The translations under genes and the position numbers were made by a program. From the NCBI GenBank assembly GCA_046347015.1, contig JAXMHA010000004.1, positions 124,001 through 188,000 on the forward strand: a stretch of 64,000 nt of DNA. The letters run 5' to 3'. Below, piece after piece: positions 42,572 through 51,043 of the stretch. The notes under the pieces were generated by a model, which was not told the origin of the DNA, made no database searches, and was given only the letters and a program-made list of their open reading frames with translations. Position 1 is the first letter of the stretch; the number at the start of each line of letters is the position of its first letter. This stretch comes from Dokdonella_A sp046347015 (lineage in GTDB: Bacteria; Pseudomonadota; Gammaproteobacteria; Xanthomonadales; Rhodanobacteraceae).

Positions 42572-44359
42572 GTGCCGGACGTCCTGCAACGATTGAAGGA
42601 TCGCAAGCTCGTCCAATGGGCGGGCGCCTACGTCGCGTTCGCGTTTGCGTTGCTGCAAGGTGTGGACATCGTCGCCCAGCGCTTCGCGTGGCCGGCGCCG
42701 ATCGAGCGCTTCCTGATCCTGGGGCTCATACTCGGATTTCCCGTCGCCGTCGTCGTCGCGTGGTACCACGGCGAACGCGGCGCACAGCACCTTTCCGGCG
42801 GTGAGCTTTCGATCCTGGCGGTGTTGTTCGCAATCGGCGGGGGCATCCTCTGGTATTTCGCGCGCAGCGACACGGCGGACCAGGCCACGCCCGCGGCACC
42901 CGTGATCGTCCAGCATGCGGCGGTGCCGACGCCACGGCCCGCGCCCGATGCAGCACCAATCCCCGCCAAGTCGATCGCGGTGTTGCCGTTCCTCAACGAG
43001 AGCGGCAACAAGGACCAGCAGTATTTTTCCGATGGCTTGTCGGAGGATCTGATCACCGCACTGTCGCAATTCGCGGGCCTGAAGATCATCAGCAGGGATT
43101 CGGCGTTCCAATTCAGGGGCAGCAAGGACACGAGCGCGCAGATCGGCGCACACCTTGGCGTGGCCCACCTGCTGGAAGGAAGCGTGCAACGTGAAGGCGA
43201 CGAGGTGCGTGTCAGCGCGACGCTCGTCAAGGCTGCCGATGGCGCCATCGTGTGGTCGCAGCATTACGACCGGCCGTACAAGGATCTGTTCGCGCTGCAG
43301 GACGCCATCACCAAGGCCGTCGCCGCGGCGCTGCAGGCGAAGTTGTCGATCGCACCCTACGCGGTGGTGCAGAGCGACCGTCCGCCCAGCGGCAATCTGG
43401 ATGCCTATACGGCATTCCTGCAGGGACAAGCGGGCATGGTGTTCGGGGATTTGTGCAACAAGCAGGTCATGGAAAATTTGCAGAGCGCCATTCGGCTGGA
43501 TCCGCGCTACGCACTCGCCTATGTCAGGGTGTCGCAGTGCTGGGTCGGCAAGTTCCGGGTCTGGCACGCGGCCGCGGACGGGCCGCAGGATATAGCCCAG
43601 GCGCGCGCGGCGATCCAGACCGCCTTGACGCTGGATCCCGAGCTCGCTGCCGCGCACGTCGGCCACGGTTTCCTGCTGTACTCGATGGATTTCGACTGGT
43701 ACGGCGCCGAGGCCGAGTACCGGCGGGCGCTGCAGTTGGCGCCAGACAATGTCGAGGCGAAGGCGGCGCTGGCCGATGTGTTGGCAACCTTGGGGCAACT
43801 CCAGAGCGCAATCGCCTTGCGGCGCGCGGTGCTCAAGGTCGATCCCCGCAATGTCAAGGACTGGCTGTGGCTGAGCAGCATGCTTGTCTCCGCCGGCCAG
43901 CTTGACGACGCGGAAAGGACAACCAACAAGGCGCTTGCGCTGGACCCGCACATCATCAACAGTTATGTGAATCTTGCCGAGATCGAAGTGCTGCGCGGGA
44001 ATGCGCAGCGCGCGATGGCGTTCGCCCACAGGGAGCCCGGTCCCACGTGGCGGCGTTTCGGTATCGCGATGGCCGCCCAGATCGGGCCGGATCGTGAAGG
44101 GGCCGATGCGGCCCTGCAGGCCCTCGTCGCGCACAACGCCGATACCGCTGCATCCCTGATTGCCGATGTCTATGCGCTGCGCCGAGATCCGGACAACATG
44201 TTCAAGTGGCTCGATCGCGCCTGGGCGCAGCGGGATGTGGGCATCGAGGGATTGCTCAACGATCCCTTCATCCTTCGCTACCAACGCGACCCGCGCTTTG
44301 CGGCGCTTTGCAAAACGGCAGGCTTGCCCACCACCACCGACGCGGTGGCGATGAAATGA
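42572..44359 (+). CDS. Membrane-anchored TolB-like/TPR protein, array copy 1
   Basis: 595 residues. Three membrane helices lie near residues 16-35, 46-64 and 79-96. A TolB-like (COG5616-type) domain starts at KSIAVLPFLNESG (133) and includes DGLSEDLITALSQF and LGVAHLLEGSVQ. A long TPR region follows. The positive-inside rule puts the N-terminus in the cytoplasm and the TolB/TPR part in the periplasm. The N-terminus (RKLVQWAGAY, AWYHGERGAQ) is like copies 2 and 3, but the C-terminus (DNMFKWLDRAW, then TTTDAVAMK) is like copies 4 and 5. The start is GTG with AGGGGA five bases upstream. Its stop overlaps the start of the broken copy that follows. The function is unknown. Confidence 0.88.
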   Translation: MPDVLQRLKDRKLVQWAGAYVAFAFALLQGVDIVAQRFAWPAPIERFLILGLILGFPVAVVVAWYHGERGAQHLSGGELSILAVLFAIGGGILWYFARSDTADQATPAAPVIVQHAAVPTPRPAPDAAPIPAKSIAVLPFLNESGNKDQQYFSDGLSEDLITALSQFAGLKIISRDSAFQFRGSKDTSAQIGAHLGVAHLLEGSVQREGDEVRVSATLVKAADGAIVWSQHYDRPYKDLFALQDAITKAVAAALQAKLSIAPYAVVQSDRPPSGNLDAYTAFLQGQAGMVFGDLCNKQVMENLQSAIRLDPRYALAYVRVSQCWVGKFRVWHAAADGPQDIAQARAAIQTALTLDPELAAAHVGHGFLLYSMDFDWYGAEAEYRRALQLAPDNVEAKAALADVLATLGQLQSAIALRRAVLKVDPRNVKDWLWLSSMLVSAGQLDDAERTTNKALALDPHIINSYVNLAEIEVLRGNAQRAMAFAHREPGPTWRRFGIAMAAQIGPDREGADAALQALVAHNADTAASLIADVYALRRDPDNMFKWLDRAWAQRDVGIEGLLNDPFILRYQRDPRFAALCKTAGLPTTTDAVAMK

Positions 44360-44712
44360 ACGTTACCGGCACCAGCTTCTTCGCCCGCCTGAAGCAGCGC
44401 AAGCTGGTGCAATGCGCGCTGCCCGGCTCGCCGGTGCGCGGGTTGCGTTGCAGGTGCTGGGGTGGCCGCCGACAGCTACGACGGGCCGCACGGTTTCATC
44501 GGTATAGCGATTGCGGTGATCGCGCTGGGTTTCCGTGTCGCACTCGTCGTGGCCTGGGTGTCACGGTGAACGTGGCGTGCAGCGCGTATCCGGCGCCGAG
44601 TTGCTGATCCTCGCGGTGCTGCTGGCGATCGGCGGCGGCTTGCTGTGGTGCCTTGCACAGTCGGCCCCGACGCCAGGATCCGCCGTGGCAGCGGCGAAGC
44701 CCGGCGCAGGCC
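44356..44712 (+). pseudogene. Truncated, frameshifted TolB-like/TPR gene remnant
   Basis: The remnant starts at an ATG overlapping the previous stop (ATGA) and reads RLKQRKLVQ like copies 2 and 3. The frame is then lost. A second frame encodes a helix-2 remnant (GFIGIAIAVIALGF). Near 44560 one extra base splits the WYHGER motif: the later frame gives HGERGVQRVSGAELLILAV, LLAIGGGLLW and ends at about AAAKPGAG. The TolB-like and TPR parts are absent altogether. At least two frame disruptions plus the 3' deletion make a functional product unlikely. Positions of the lesions are approximate. Confidence 0.8.
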
Positions 44713-44739
44713 GGGTTTCGCGCGTCACTCGGACATCAA

Positions 44740-45015
44740 TCAGTGGTGGTTGGCGTTCGCAGTTTCCGCCGCTTCCTTCAACTCGTGGTTGGCCTGGTTC
44801 AGCAGCTCCTCGGCGCGCTTGGCGTGACCGCCAAGGTCGAATTCATTCGCCTTCTGCGCGTCGACGATGCGGTTGTACGCCTGCGCGGTCAGGTGCTGGG
44901 CGGCGGCGAGGTTGGGGTGACGGTGGTGGCTGACGTTTTTCGGCGGCGGACGCGCAAATGAAGCCGACGCCGCGAGGGCGAGCACCATTGAAGCCGTGAG
45001 AACGGAGACCTTCAT
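44740..45015 (-). CDS. Small secreted protein of unknown function
   Basis: I do not recognise this 91-residue protein. It has a clear signal peptide (MKVSVLTASMVLALAASASFA). The mature part is short, His-rich at both ends and helical (AAQHLTAQAYNRIVDAQKAN, HAKRAEELLNQANHELKEAAE), with HxxA heptad-like spacing. The ATG at 45015 is set by an excellent AGGAG seven bases upstream. It is the only minus-strand gene in the array and lies directly after the pseudogene. Its size and periplasmic nature fit a small helical envelope protein. Confidence 0.7.
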   Translation of the reverse strand: MKVSVLTASMVLALAASASFARPPPKNVSHHRHPNLAAAQHLTAQAYNRIVDAQKANEFDLGGHAKRAEELLNQANHELKEAAETANANHH

Positions 45016-45395
45016 GGACAGACTCCTGCAAGTGGGTGACGAACTGCTCTCCTGTCCGGATACCGGGCGCGCGGAGTCTTTACCTGTCCTCGCGAGAAAG
45101 CAAGCGGCATCGAGCCGCAGCCTCGCGAATCAACCAGGGTTTGGCAGGAGCTTGCACACGCACAGTGCGCATGGGACCCAAGCCCGTTGTTCCCGGGCCG
45201 CGGCGTGGAGTTCTTTCGCGACGGCATCGCAGGTACGGGGTCCGGCCTGATTCGCGCCCATCAGGCACTTTCGTAATTTCCGGTGCCGCCCAAGGCATCC
45301 CCGCCAGTCAGCCTGCCCGCGATTTGCTTGCGTGATGCGCCCCGCATCCGCAAACTGCGCCAACGCACCGGGCGCGATCAAGGTGGCAGGCGGGC
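45016..45395. other. 380-base intergenic region upstream of the main array operon
   Basis: This region separates the divergent small secreted-protein gene from copy 2 of the TolB-like/TPR family and should hold both promoters. I see no convincing -35/-10 pair, no long inverted repeat and no supported open frame. Confidence 0.4.
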
Positions 45396-47441
45396 ATGAC
45401 CGGATTGTTGCAGCGTCTGCGGCAACGCAAGCTGGTGCAGTGGGGGCTGGCCTATCTTGCTGCTGCTTGGATATTGCTACAGGTCCTGGACATGGTCGGG
45501 CAGAAGTTCGCCTGGCCCGATCTTGCCGGGCGCGTGCTGATCATCGCCGCCTGCATCGGCTTCTTCGTGGTGCTCGTGCTGGCGTGGTACCACGGCGACC
45601 AGGGCCGCCAGCGCGTCAGCGGCGCGGAGTTGTTGCTGATCGCGCTCGTGCTGGCGATCGGCGGAGGTTTGCTGTGGCGCTTTGCAGCAACGACTTCATC
45701 GGCGACAACCACGAAGCCGGTGGCGGCAACGACGAATTCGCCAGCCCAGGCGATTCCACCCAAATCCATCGCCGTGCTGCCGTTCACCAACCTGTCCAGC
45801 GACAAGCAGAACGAATACTTCGTCGCCGGCATGCAAGACCTGATTCTCGGCAAGCTGGCGGATATCGGCGATCTGAAGGTCATCTCGCGTACCTCAACCA
45901 TGAAGTACGAGAGCAAGCCGGAAAACCTGCGCCAGGTGGCGGCGGAGCTGGGTGTGGCGCACATCCTCGAAGGCAGCGTGCAGAAGGCCGGCAACACCGT
46001 GTTGATCAACGTGCAGTTGATCGATGCGCGCACCGACAATCACCTGTGGGCCGAGAGCTACAAGCGCACGTTGGACGACATCTTCGGCGTGGAAGGCGAG
46101 GTGGCCGGCAAGATCGCCGACTCGTTGCAGGCGCGGCTGTCACCGGCTGAAACATCTCGCCTTGCGGTGGTGCCGACGAAGAACCCGGCTGCCTACGATG
46201 CTTTCCTGCAGGCCGAGTACCTGGTCAATCGCGGCAATCTCGAGTTCACCAGCGACTGGTACCGCAAGGCGATTCCCTATTACGAACAGGCGCTGCGCGA
46301 TGATCCCGGCTTCGTGCTGGCGCTGGCCCGGCTTTCGTTTGCGGAAAGCTTTGCCTACTGGTTCGGCGGTCGCGATGACCAGGCGCTGGCCGACAAGGCT
46401 CGACTGCACGCACAGCAAGCGCTGGATCGACAACCGGACTTGGCCGACGCGCAGGTGGCGATGGGTTATGCGCAGTACGCCGGAGCGGATGCTTATCAAG
46501 CGGCGCTGGAGGATTTTTCAGCGGCACTGGCTTTGCGACCGCACGATCCGGAAATCCTGATGGCCGAGGCTTTCGCGCTGCGCCGCCTGGGCCGGCTTCC
46601 CGCCGCGATCGCCGCATTCCAGGAGGCGGTGTCGCTCAATCCGCGCAGCTCCTACGCCTTCGAGTCGCTCGGCGAGACGCTGCTGATGGCGCATCGCTTC
46701 GACGAGGCCGAGGTGGCACTGCAACGCGCGCGCTCGATCGATCCGGGCAACACGGTCGCATTGGAGCAGTTGGCATCGAAGGCGGTCCTGGCGCAGGGCG
46801 ATGTATCCCGGGCACTGACGCTGCTGGTAGGAGACCAACCACGTTTGATCGCAAGACGCCTGGGCTTCCTGCAAATGCAGGGACGCTACACCGATGCGAT
46901 CCACATGCTCGAAAGCCTCCCGCCCAATGCCCGTGAATTTGGCACCAACGGCGATAGGGAGCTGATACAGGCGGATCTGCTACGCCTGTCGGGTAAGTTC
47001 GATGGTGCGCGCAAACTGTACGCGAGCGCCTTGCCGCAGATTCACGCGCAGCTCGACAACCTCCGCAGCAATCGCGACCAAAGTGCGGCCTGGACCCAGA
47101 TCGCGCGCGCGCTGCACGGACTCGGCAAGGAGCGGGAAGCCCTCGACGCGCTTTCGCGCTCGCAGGATTTGGCGCGACGCAGCGGTGACCTGATCGAATA
47201 TCCGCACCTTGCGGCCGCGAACGCATCGGTCTACGCCGACATGCGTCATCCCGATCTGGCGATTCCACTGTTGCGGGAAATACTTCCCGGCGACAAGGGA
47301 GGTATGTATTTCTCGCCGACGATGCTGTGGGCCGATTCGTCATGGAACCCGATCCGCAACGACCCGGGTTTCCAGGCATTGCTGAAGCAGTACGCCCGGT
47401 TCAAACCGGCAGGCGGCGATGCGGGCTCCGGCAATGACTGA
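45396..47441 (+). CDS. Membrane-anchored TolB-like/TPR protein, array copy 2
   Basis: 681 residues, the longest copy. The N-terminus RKLVQWGLAYLAAAW starts the first of three membrane helices (about 16-34, 46-64, 79-96), with the cytoplasmic loop WYHGDQGRQR between helices 2 and 3. The TolB-like domain begins at PPKSIAVLPFTNLSSDK (121) and includes GMQDLILGKLADIGDLKVIS and LGVAHILEGSVQKAGN. TPR-like repeats follow to the end (NPIRNDPGFQALLKQ). It is the first gene of the long co-directional run and overlaps copy 3 by eight bases. Bases 45423-45470 are identical to 47461-47508 in copy 3. The expected location is inner membrane with a periplasmic sensor/scaffold part; the role is unknown. Confidence 0.88.
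   Translation: MTGLLQRLRQRKLVQWGLAYLAAAWILLQVLDMVGQKFAWPDLAGRVLIIAACIGFFVVLVLAWYHGDQGRQRVSGAELLLIALVLAIGGGLLWRFAATTSSATTTKPVAATTNSPAQAIPPKSIAVLPFTNLSSDKQNEYFVAGMQDLILGKLADIGDLKVISRTSTMKYESKPENLRQVAAELGVAHILEGSVQKAGNTVLINVQLIDARTDNHLWAESYKRTLDDIFGVEGEVAGKIADSLQARLSPAETSRLAVVPTKNPAAYDAFLQAEYLVNRGNLEFTSDWYRKAIPYYEQALRDDPGFVLALARLSFAESFAYWFGGRDDQALADKARLHAQQALDRQPDLADAQVAMGYAQYAGADAYQAALEDFSAALALRPHDPEILMAEAFALRRLGRLPAAIAAFQEAVSLNPRSSYAFESLGETLLMAHRFDEAEVALQRARSIDPGNTVALEQLASKAVLAQGDVSRALTLLVGDQPRLIARRLGFLQMQGRYTDAIHMLESLPPNAREFGTNGDRELIQADLLRLSGKFDGARKLYASALPQIHAQLDNLRSNRDQSAAWTQIARALHGLGKEREALDALSRSQDLARRSGDLIEYPHLAAANASVYADMRHPDLAIPLLREILPGDKGGMYFSPTMLWADSSWNPIRNDPGFQALLKQYARFKPAGGDAGSGND
45423..45470 (+). 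repeat. 48-nt direct repeat, unit A (identical to 47461-47508)
   Basis: Codons for the first membrane-helix region of copy 2 are base-for-base identical over 48 nt to those of copy 3, while flanking bases differ, including synonymous positions. This points to a recent duplication or gene conversion of this segment. Confidence 0.85.
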
Positions 47442-49455
47442 TTTCCTGCAACGCCTCAAGCAACGCAAGCTGGTGCAGTGGGGGCTGGCCTATCTTGCTG
47501 CTGCTTGGGTGTTGCTGCAGGTGCTCGACATGGTTGGCCAAAAGTTCGGCTGGCCAGATGCGGTCGGCCGTATCCTGATCATCGTCGCTTGCATCGGGTT
47601 CTTCCTGACGCTGCTGCTGGCCTGGTATCACGGCGAACGCGGTGCGCAGCGTGTGACGGGCACCGAACTCTTGATCCTCGCGCTGCTGCTGGCAATTGGC
47701 GGCGGATTCCTGTGGCGCGTTGCGCGCACGCCGGAGGCCGCGATCATCGCGCCGCAAACGGTCGCTGCGGCGAATCCGTCGCCGTCCGCGATTCCGCCGA
47801 AATCCATTGCCGTGTTGCCGTTCGAGAACCTGTCCGACGACAAGGCTAATGCGTATTTCGCCAGCGGCATGCAGGATGAGATCCTGACACGGCTGGCTGG
47901 CATCGGCGCACTCAAGGTCATCTCGCGCACCTCGACCGAGCAATACGCCAGTCACCCGCCGAGTCTCAAGGTGATTGGTGCACAGTTGGGCGTGGCGACG
48001 ATCCTGGAAGGCAGCGTGCAGAAGGCCGGCGGCAAGGTGCGCATCAACTTGCAGCTGATCGATGCCGGCAGCGACGCGCACCTGTGGGCGCAAAACTACG
48101 ATCGCGACCTGGCCGATGTTTTCGCGGTGCAAAGCGAAGTGGCGCAGCAGGTTGCGACGGCGCTGCAGGCACGCCTGCTGCCAGCCGAGTCGGCGCGCGT
48201 GGCGGAGGTTCCGACCACGAACCTGCACGCCCATGACCTGTACCTGCAGGCGCGGTACCGGTTCAACCAGATGCAGCTCAGCAGCGTGATGGATCCGGTA
48301 CGAGCAGGTCAGGACGCCGATCGCTTGTTCCACGAAGCCATCGGAGAGGATCCGGACTTCGCCCTCGCCTATGCAACGCTGTCGTACATGCAGTGCTACC
48401 TGCATTGGTATGGCGTGGACACCAGTCCGAACCTGATCGCCGAAGCGCGGGCGAATGCGGGAAAGGCACTGGCCTTGCAACCCGGCCTGGCGGAGGCACA
48501 CCTGGCGATGGGTTACGTGCACTACTGGGGCAGTCGCAACTACGATGCGGCGTTGGCGGAATTCTCCGCGGCGCGCGCAATCCTGCCGAACAGTGCCGAT
48601 GCCGCTGCCGCCATCGGTTACATCGAGCGACGCAAGGGCGAGCCGGGTGTCGGAGTTGCCGAACTCGAGGACGCGAGCCGGCTCGATCCGCGCAGCCCGC
48701 TGCTGCTGCGCGAGATCGCGAATAGCTACACGATGTTGCGCCGGTATGGAGAAGACGATGCGATGTACGCGCGCGCACTGGCGGCATCGCCGGACGACAC
48801 TGAAGCGAGCGGGCAGCGCGCGATTGCACGAATGATGCAGGGCGACACCGCGGCGGCGGCCGGGGTACTGGCAGCGATACCGGCTGACACCGACCCGCAG
48901 GGAGCGGTGACACTGGTGCGTTTTCGCCTGCAGATGTTGCTGCGCAATCCGGATGCGGCGTTGGATGTCCTTGCGCACGCACCAACGTGGTTGATGTCGC
49001 GCTTTGAACACAGCGAGACACCGCTCGCGTCGCTGCGCGCGCAAGCGCTGGCGCTCAGGGGTGATGCCGCCGGCGCACGCGCCCGATTCCTCGAAGCAGA
49101 AACACAGTTGCGGAAGCGCTTGAAGAATCCGGTCACCGCGACCGACGCATCCAGTCACCTCGGCATCGTTTACGCCGGGCTCGGCCGCAAACAGGACGCA
49201 CTCGATGCGGCGCGGCTCGCGGCCGAACAGATGCCGCTGTCACGCGATCTGATGGTCGGTGCGTACACGCTCGAACGCCTCGCACGCGTCGAGGCGCAGT
49301 TAGGCGATGCGGATGCCGCAATCGGTCACCTGCGCCAGTTGCTCGATGCGCCGGCAGGCTCCGTAGTTGCCGTGCCGATCCTGAAGATCGACCCCGCATG
49401 GGATCCGCTGCGCAAACAGGCCGGCTTTCAGGCGCTATTGAGGGAAACGCCATGA
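47434..49455 (+). CDS. Membrane-anchored TolB-like/TPR protein, array copy 3
   Basis: 673 residues from the ATG at 47434, which overlaps the copy 2 stop. The layout is as in copy 2: RKLVQWGLAYLAAAW and two further membrane helices, WYHGERGAQR cytoplasmic loop, TolB-like domain from PPKSIAVLPFENLSDDK (121), GSVQKAGGKVRINLQLIDAG, then TPR-like repeats. The C-terminus KIDPAWDPLRKQAGFQALL is the ending common in TolB-like/TPR proteins of other bacteria. Copies 2 and 3 are clearly each other's nearest relatives. The stop overlaps the first gene of the unnamed single-pass family (ATGA), so the two families are translated together. Confidence 0.88.
   Translation: MTDFLQRLKQRKLVQWGLAYLAAAWVLLQVLDMVGQKFGWPDAVGRILIIVACIGFFLTLLLAWYHGERGAQRVTGTELLILALLLAIGGGFLWRVARTPEAAIIAPQTVAAANPSPSAIPPKSIAVLPFENLSDDKANAYFASGMQDEILTRLAGIGALKVISRTSTEQYASHPPSLKVIGAQLGVATILEGSVQKAGGKVRINLQLIDAGSDAHLWAQNYDRDLADVFAVQSEVAQQVATALQARLLPAESARVAEVPTTNLHAHDLYLQARYRFNQMQLSSVMDPVRAGQDADRLFHEAIGEDPDFALAYATLSYMQCYLHWYGVDTSPNLIAEARANAGKALALQPGLAEAHLAMGYVHYWGSRNYDAALAEFSAARAILPNSADAAAAIGYIERRKGEPGVGVAELEDASRLDPRSPLLLREIANSYTMLRRYGEDDAMYARALAASPDDTEASGQRAIARMMQGDTAAAAGVLAAIPADTDPQGAVTLVRFRLQMLLRNPDAALDVLAHAPTWLMSRFEHSETPLASLRAQALALRGDAAGARARFLEAETQLRKRLKNPVTATDASSHLGIVYAGLGRKQDALDAARLAAEQMPLSRDLMVGAYTLERLARVEAQLGDADAAIGHLRQLLDAPAGSVVAVPILKIDPAWDPLRKQAGFQALLRETP
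47461..47508 (+). repeat. 48-nt direct repeat, unit B (identical to 45423-45470)
   Basis: Second copy of the identical tract, in the same codon phase, at the start of copy 3. The two units lie 2,038 bases apart, so recombination between them would remove or duplicate one TolB-like/TPR gene. Confidence 0.85.
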
Positions 49456-50225
49456 TCCTGCGCCGCATCACCGCCAACTTTCGCCGCCAGGACTGGACCG
49501 CGGTAGCCGTTGAATTGGCCATCGTCGTGCTTGGTGTGTTCATCGGCCTGCAGGCGCAGGAGTGGGCGACGGCGCACGCCGAGCAACAGCGCGCCGATGT
49601 GCTGCTCCAGCAATTGCGCGGGGACCTCGACAACGAACGACTCAACCTGAAGTCGTATATGGACTATCACCAGGTCACGACCGACTACGCCAGGATTGCG
49701 ATAAAGGGCCTGGAGTCGCCGGGCTCCGTCGACCCGGAAACGTGGGTGACCAGCGCCTACCAGGCGAGCCAGATCCTGACCAATTCAAGCAACCGCGCGA
49801 CGTTCGATGAAATGAAATCGACCGGCGCCATAGATCTCGTCCGCGATGCCAGATTGCGCGCGCTGTTGATCAGTTACTACAGCTATGACTGGTCGCAGGC
49901 GTCCACGTTCAAGGCCCAGGCGCCGTATCGTGAGCTGATACGCAGTGTGCTGCCGTATTCAATCCAGAAGGCCATCAAGGAGTCGTGTGGAGACATCAAC
50001 GAAACCGTCGGTGATGTAATCGTCACGCGACTGCCGAAAACCTGCCATATCGACCTTCCGCCAGCAGACATCGCACGCGCCGCCGCAACCCTGCGCGCGA
50101 CGCCCGGCCTGCTGCCGGCCCTGACCTACCAGTTGAGCCTCACCGAAACAAACATGGAAACGATCCCCAGCGTGCAACAGCAGCTCGCCGACGTGATTGC
50201 CGCTGCGGAGAAGCCATCGCCATGA
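49452..50225 (+). CDS. Single-pass membrane protein of unnamed paralogous family, member 1
   Basis: 257 residues; I do not recognise the family by name. The N-terminus is basic (MILRRITANFRRQDW), followed by one membrane helix (about 19-36, VELAIVVLGVFIGLQ). In this member the usual NWN after the helix is replaced by EWA. The rest is polar and helical, with a TFDEMKSTGAIDLVRD block. Two cysteines, in KESCGD and LPKTCHI, are 18 residues apart. Positive charge before the helix predicts N-in, C-periplasmic. The ATG overlaps the stop of TolB-like copy 3; AGGGA lies six bases upstream. The body looks less GC-rich than neighbouring housekeeping genes. Confidence 0.8.
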   Translation: MILRRITANFRRQDWTAVAVELAIVVLGVFIGLQAQEWATAHAEQQRADVLLQQLRGDLDNERLNLKSYMDYHQVTTDYARIAIKGLESPGSVDPETWVTSAYQASQILTNSSNRATFDEMKSTGAIDLVRDARLRALLISYYSYDWSQASTFKAQAPYRELIRSVLPYSIQKAIKESCGDINETVGDVIVTRLPKTCHIDLPPADIARAAATLRATPGLLPALTYQLSLTETNMETIPSVQQQLADVIAAAEKPSP

Positions 50226-51013
50226 TCCTGCGCCGCTTCACCGCAAGTCTCCGCCGCCAGGACTGGACCGCCGTCGCCGTCGAACTCGTCGTGGTCGTGC
50301 TCGGCGTGTTCATCGGCGTGCAGGCGTCGAACTGGAACCAGGCGCGGGCGGATCGCGCACGAGAGCACGTGTTGCTGCAGGAGTTGCGCGGAGAGATTGC
50401 GGAGTCGATGCAGCAGACGCAAATCAAGTTGCGTGCGTTCGAGCAGGTCGGCACATCCGGACAGCAAGCCATCGCGTTTCTCGATGCCGGCAAATCGTGC
50501 AGCGACCAATGCTGGCCGGTGCTGGTCGATTTCTTCCACGCATCGCAGTGGCAATTGCCGGAAGTGCGGTTACCGACTTATGAGGAGATGCGTTGCAATG
50601 GCTGGCCGCGGCAGCGCGAAATCGTCAATGCGGTGGAGGATTACCTGCGGCAGTCGACGCAGGTGAATGCGCCCTTGCGCCAACCTCCTGCCTACCGCTC
50701 GCTGGTGCGCGGCCTCATTCCGCTGGCGGCGCATGCGCCGTATTGGAAGAATTGCTTCAGACTCGCGAACGGCGAGGAAACCTACGTGGAACCCTGTCCG
50801 GCCGGAGTCTCGCCGCAACTGGCCGCAGCGGCCGTTGCCGCCATCGCCGCGAACCCCGACATCCACAGAACCCTGACCGAATGGACAGGATTCATGAGCG
50901 GCTACGTCACCAGCCTCGAAGGCCAGAATCAGGCGGCGCGCCAGGCGCTGACGGTGATCGATGCGGAATTGGCGCAGGAGAGCGAGTCGCAGGGATCGCC
51001 GAAGCAAGACTAG
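50222..51013 (+). CDS. Single-pass membrane protein of unnamed paralogous family, member 2
   Basis: 263 residues. The N-terminus MILRRFTASLRRQDWTAVAV leads into a membrane helix (ELVVVVLGVFIGVQ) ending in SNWNQARADR. The STG block is diverged here (PTYEEMRCNGWPRQREIVN). The cysteine pair lies in YWKNCFR and VEPCPAG, 13 residues apart; additional cysteines (KSCSDQCW) are specific to this copy and could form a further disulfide. It starts inside the member 1 stop (ATGA). The 5' part is nearly identical in DNA to members 3 and 5, whereas the 3' part is not. Confidence 0.8.
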   Translation: MILRRFTASLRRQDWTAVAVELVVVVLGVFIGVQASNWNQARADRAREHVLLQELRGEIAESMQQTQIKLRAFEQVGTSGQQAIAFLDAGKSCSDQCWPVLVDFFHASQWQLPEVRLPTYEEMRCNGWPRQREIVNAVEDYLRQSTQVNAPLRQPPAYRSLVRGLIPLAAHAPYWKNCFRLANGEETYVEPCPAGVSPQLAAAAVAAIAANPDIHRTLTEWTGFMSGYVTSLEGQNQAARQALTVIDAELAQESESQGSPKQD

Positions 51014-51043
51014 GGCCTTCACCGTTGGCACCAGGAGTCGATG

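Noticed and set aside
42236..44284. 682-codon minus-strand frame over the first array gene
   Set aside because: Shadow of TolB-like copy 1, whose helices, TolB-like motifs and TPR pattern are clear on the + strand.
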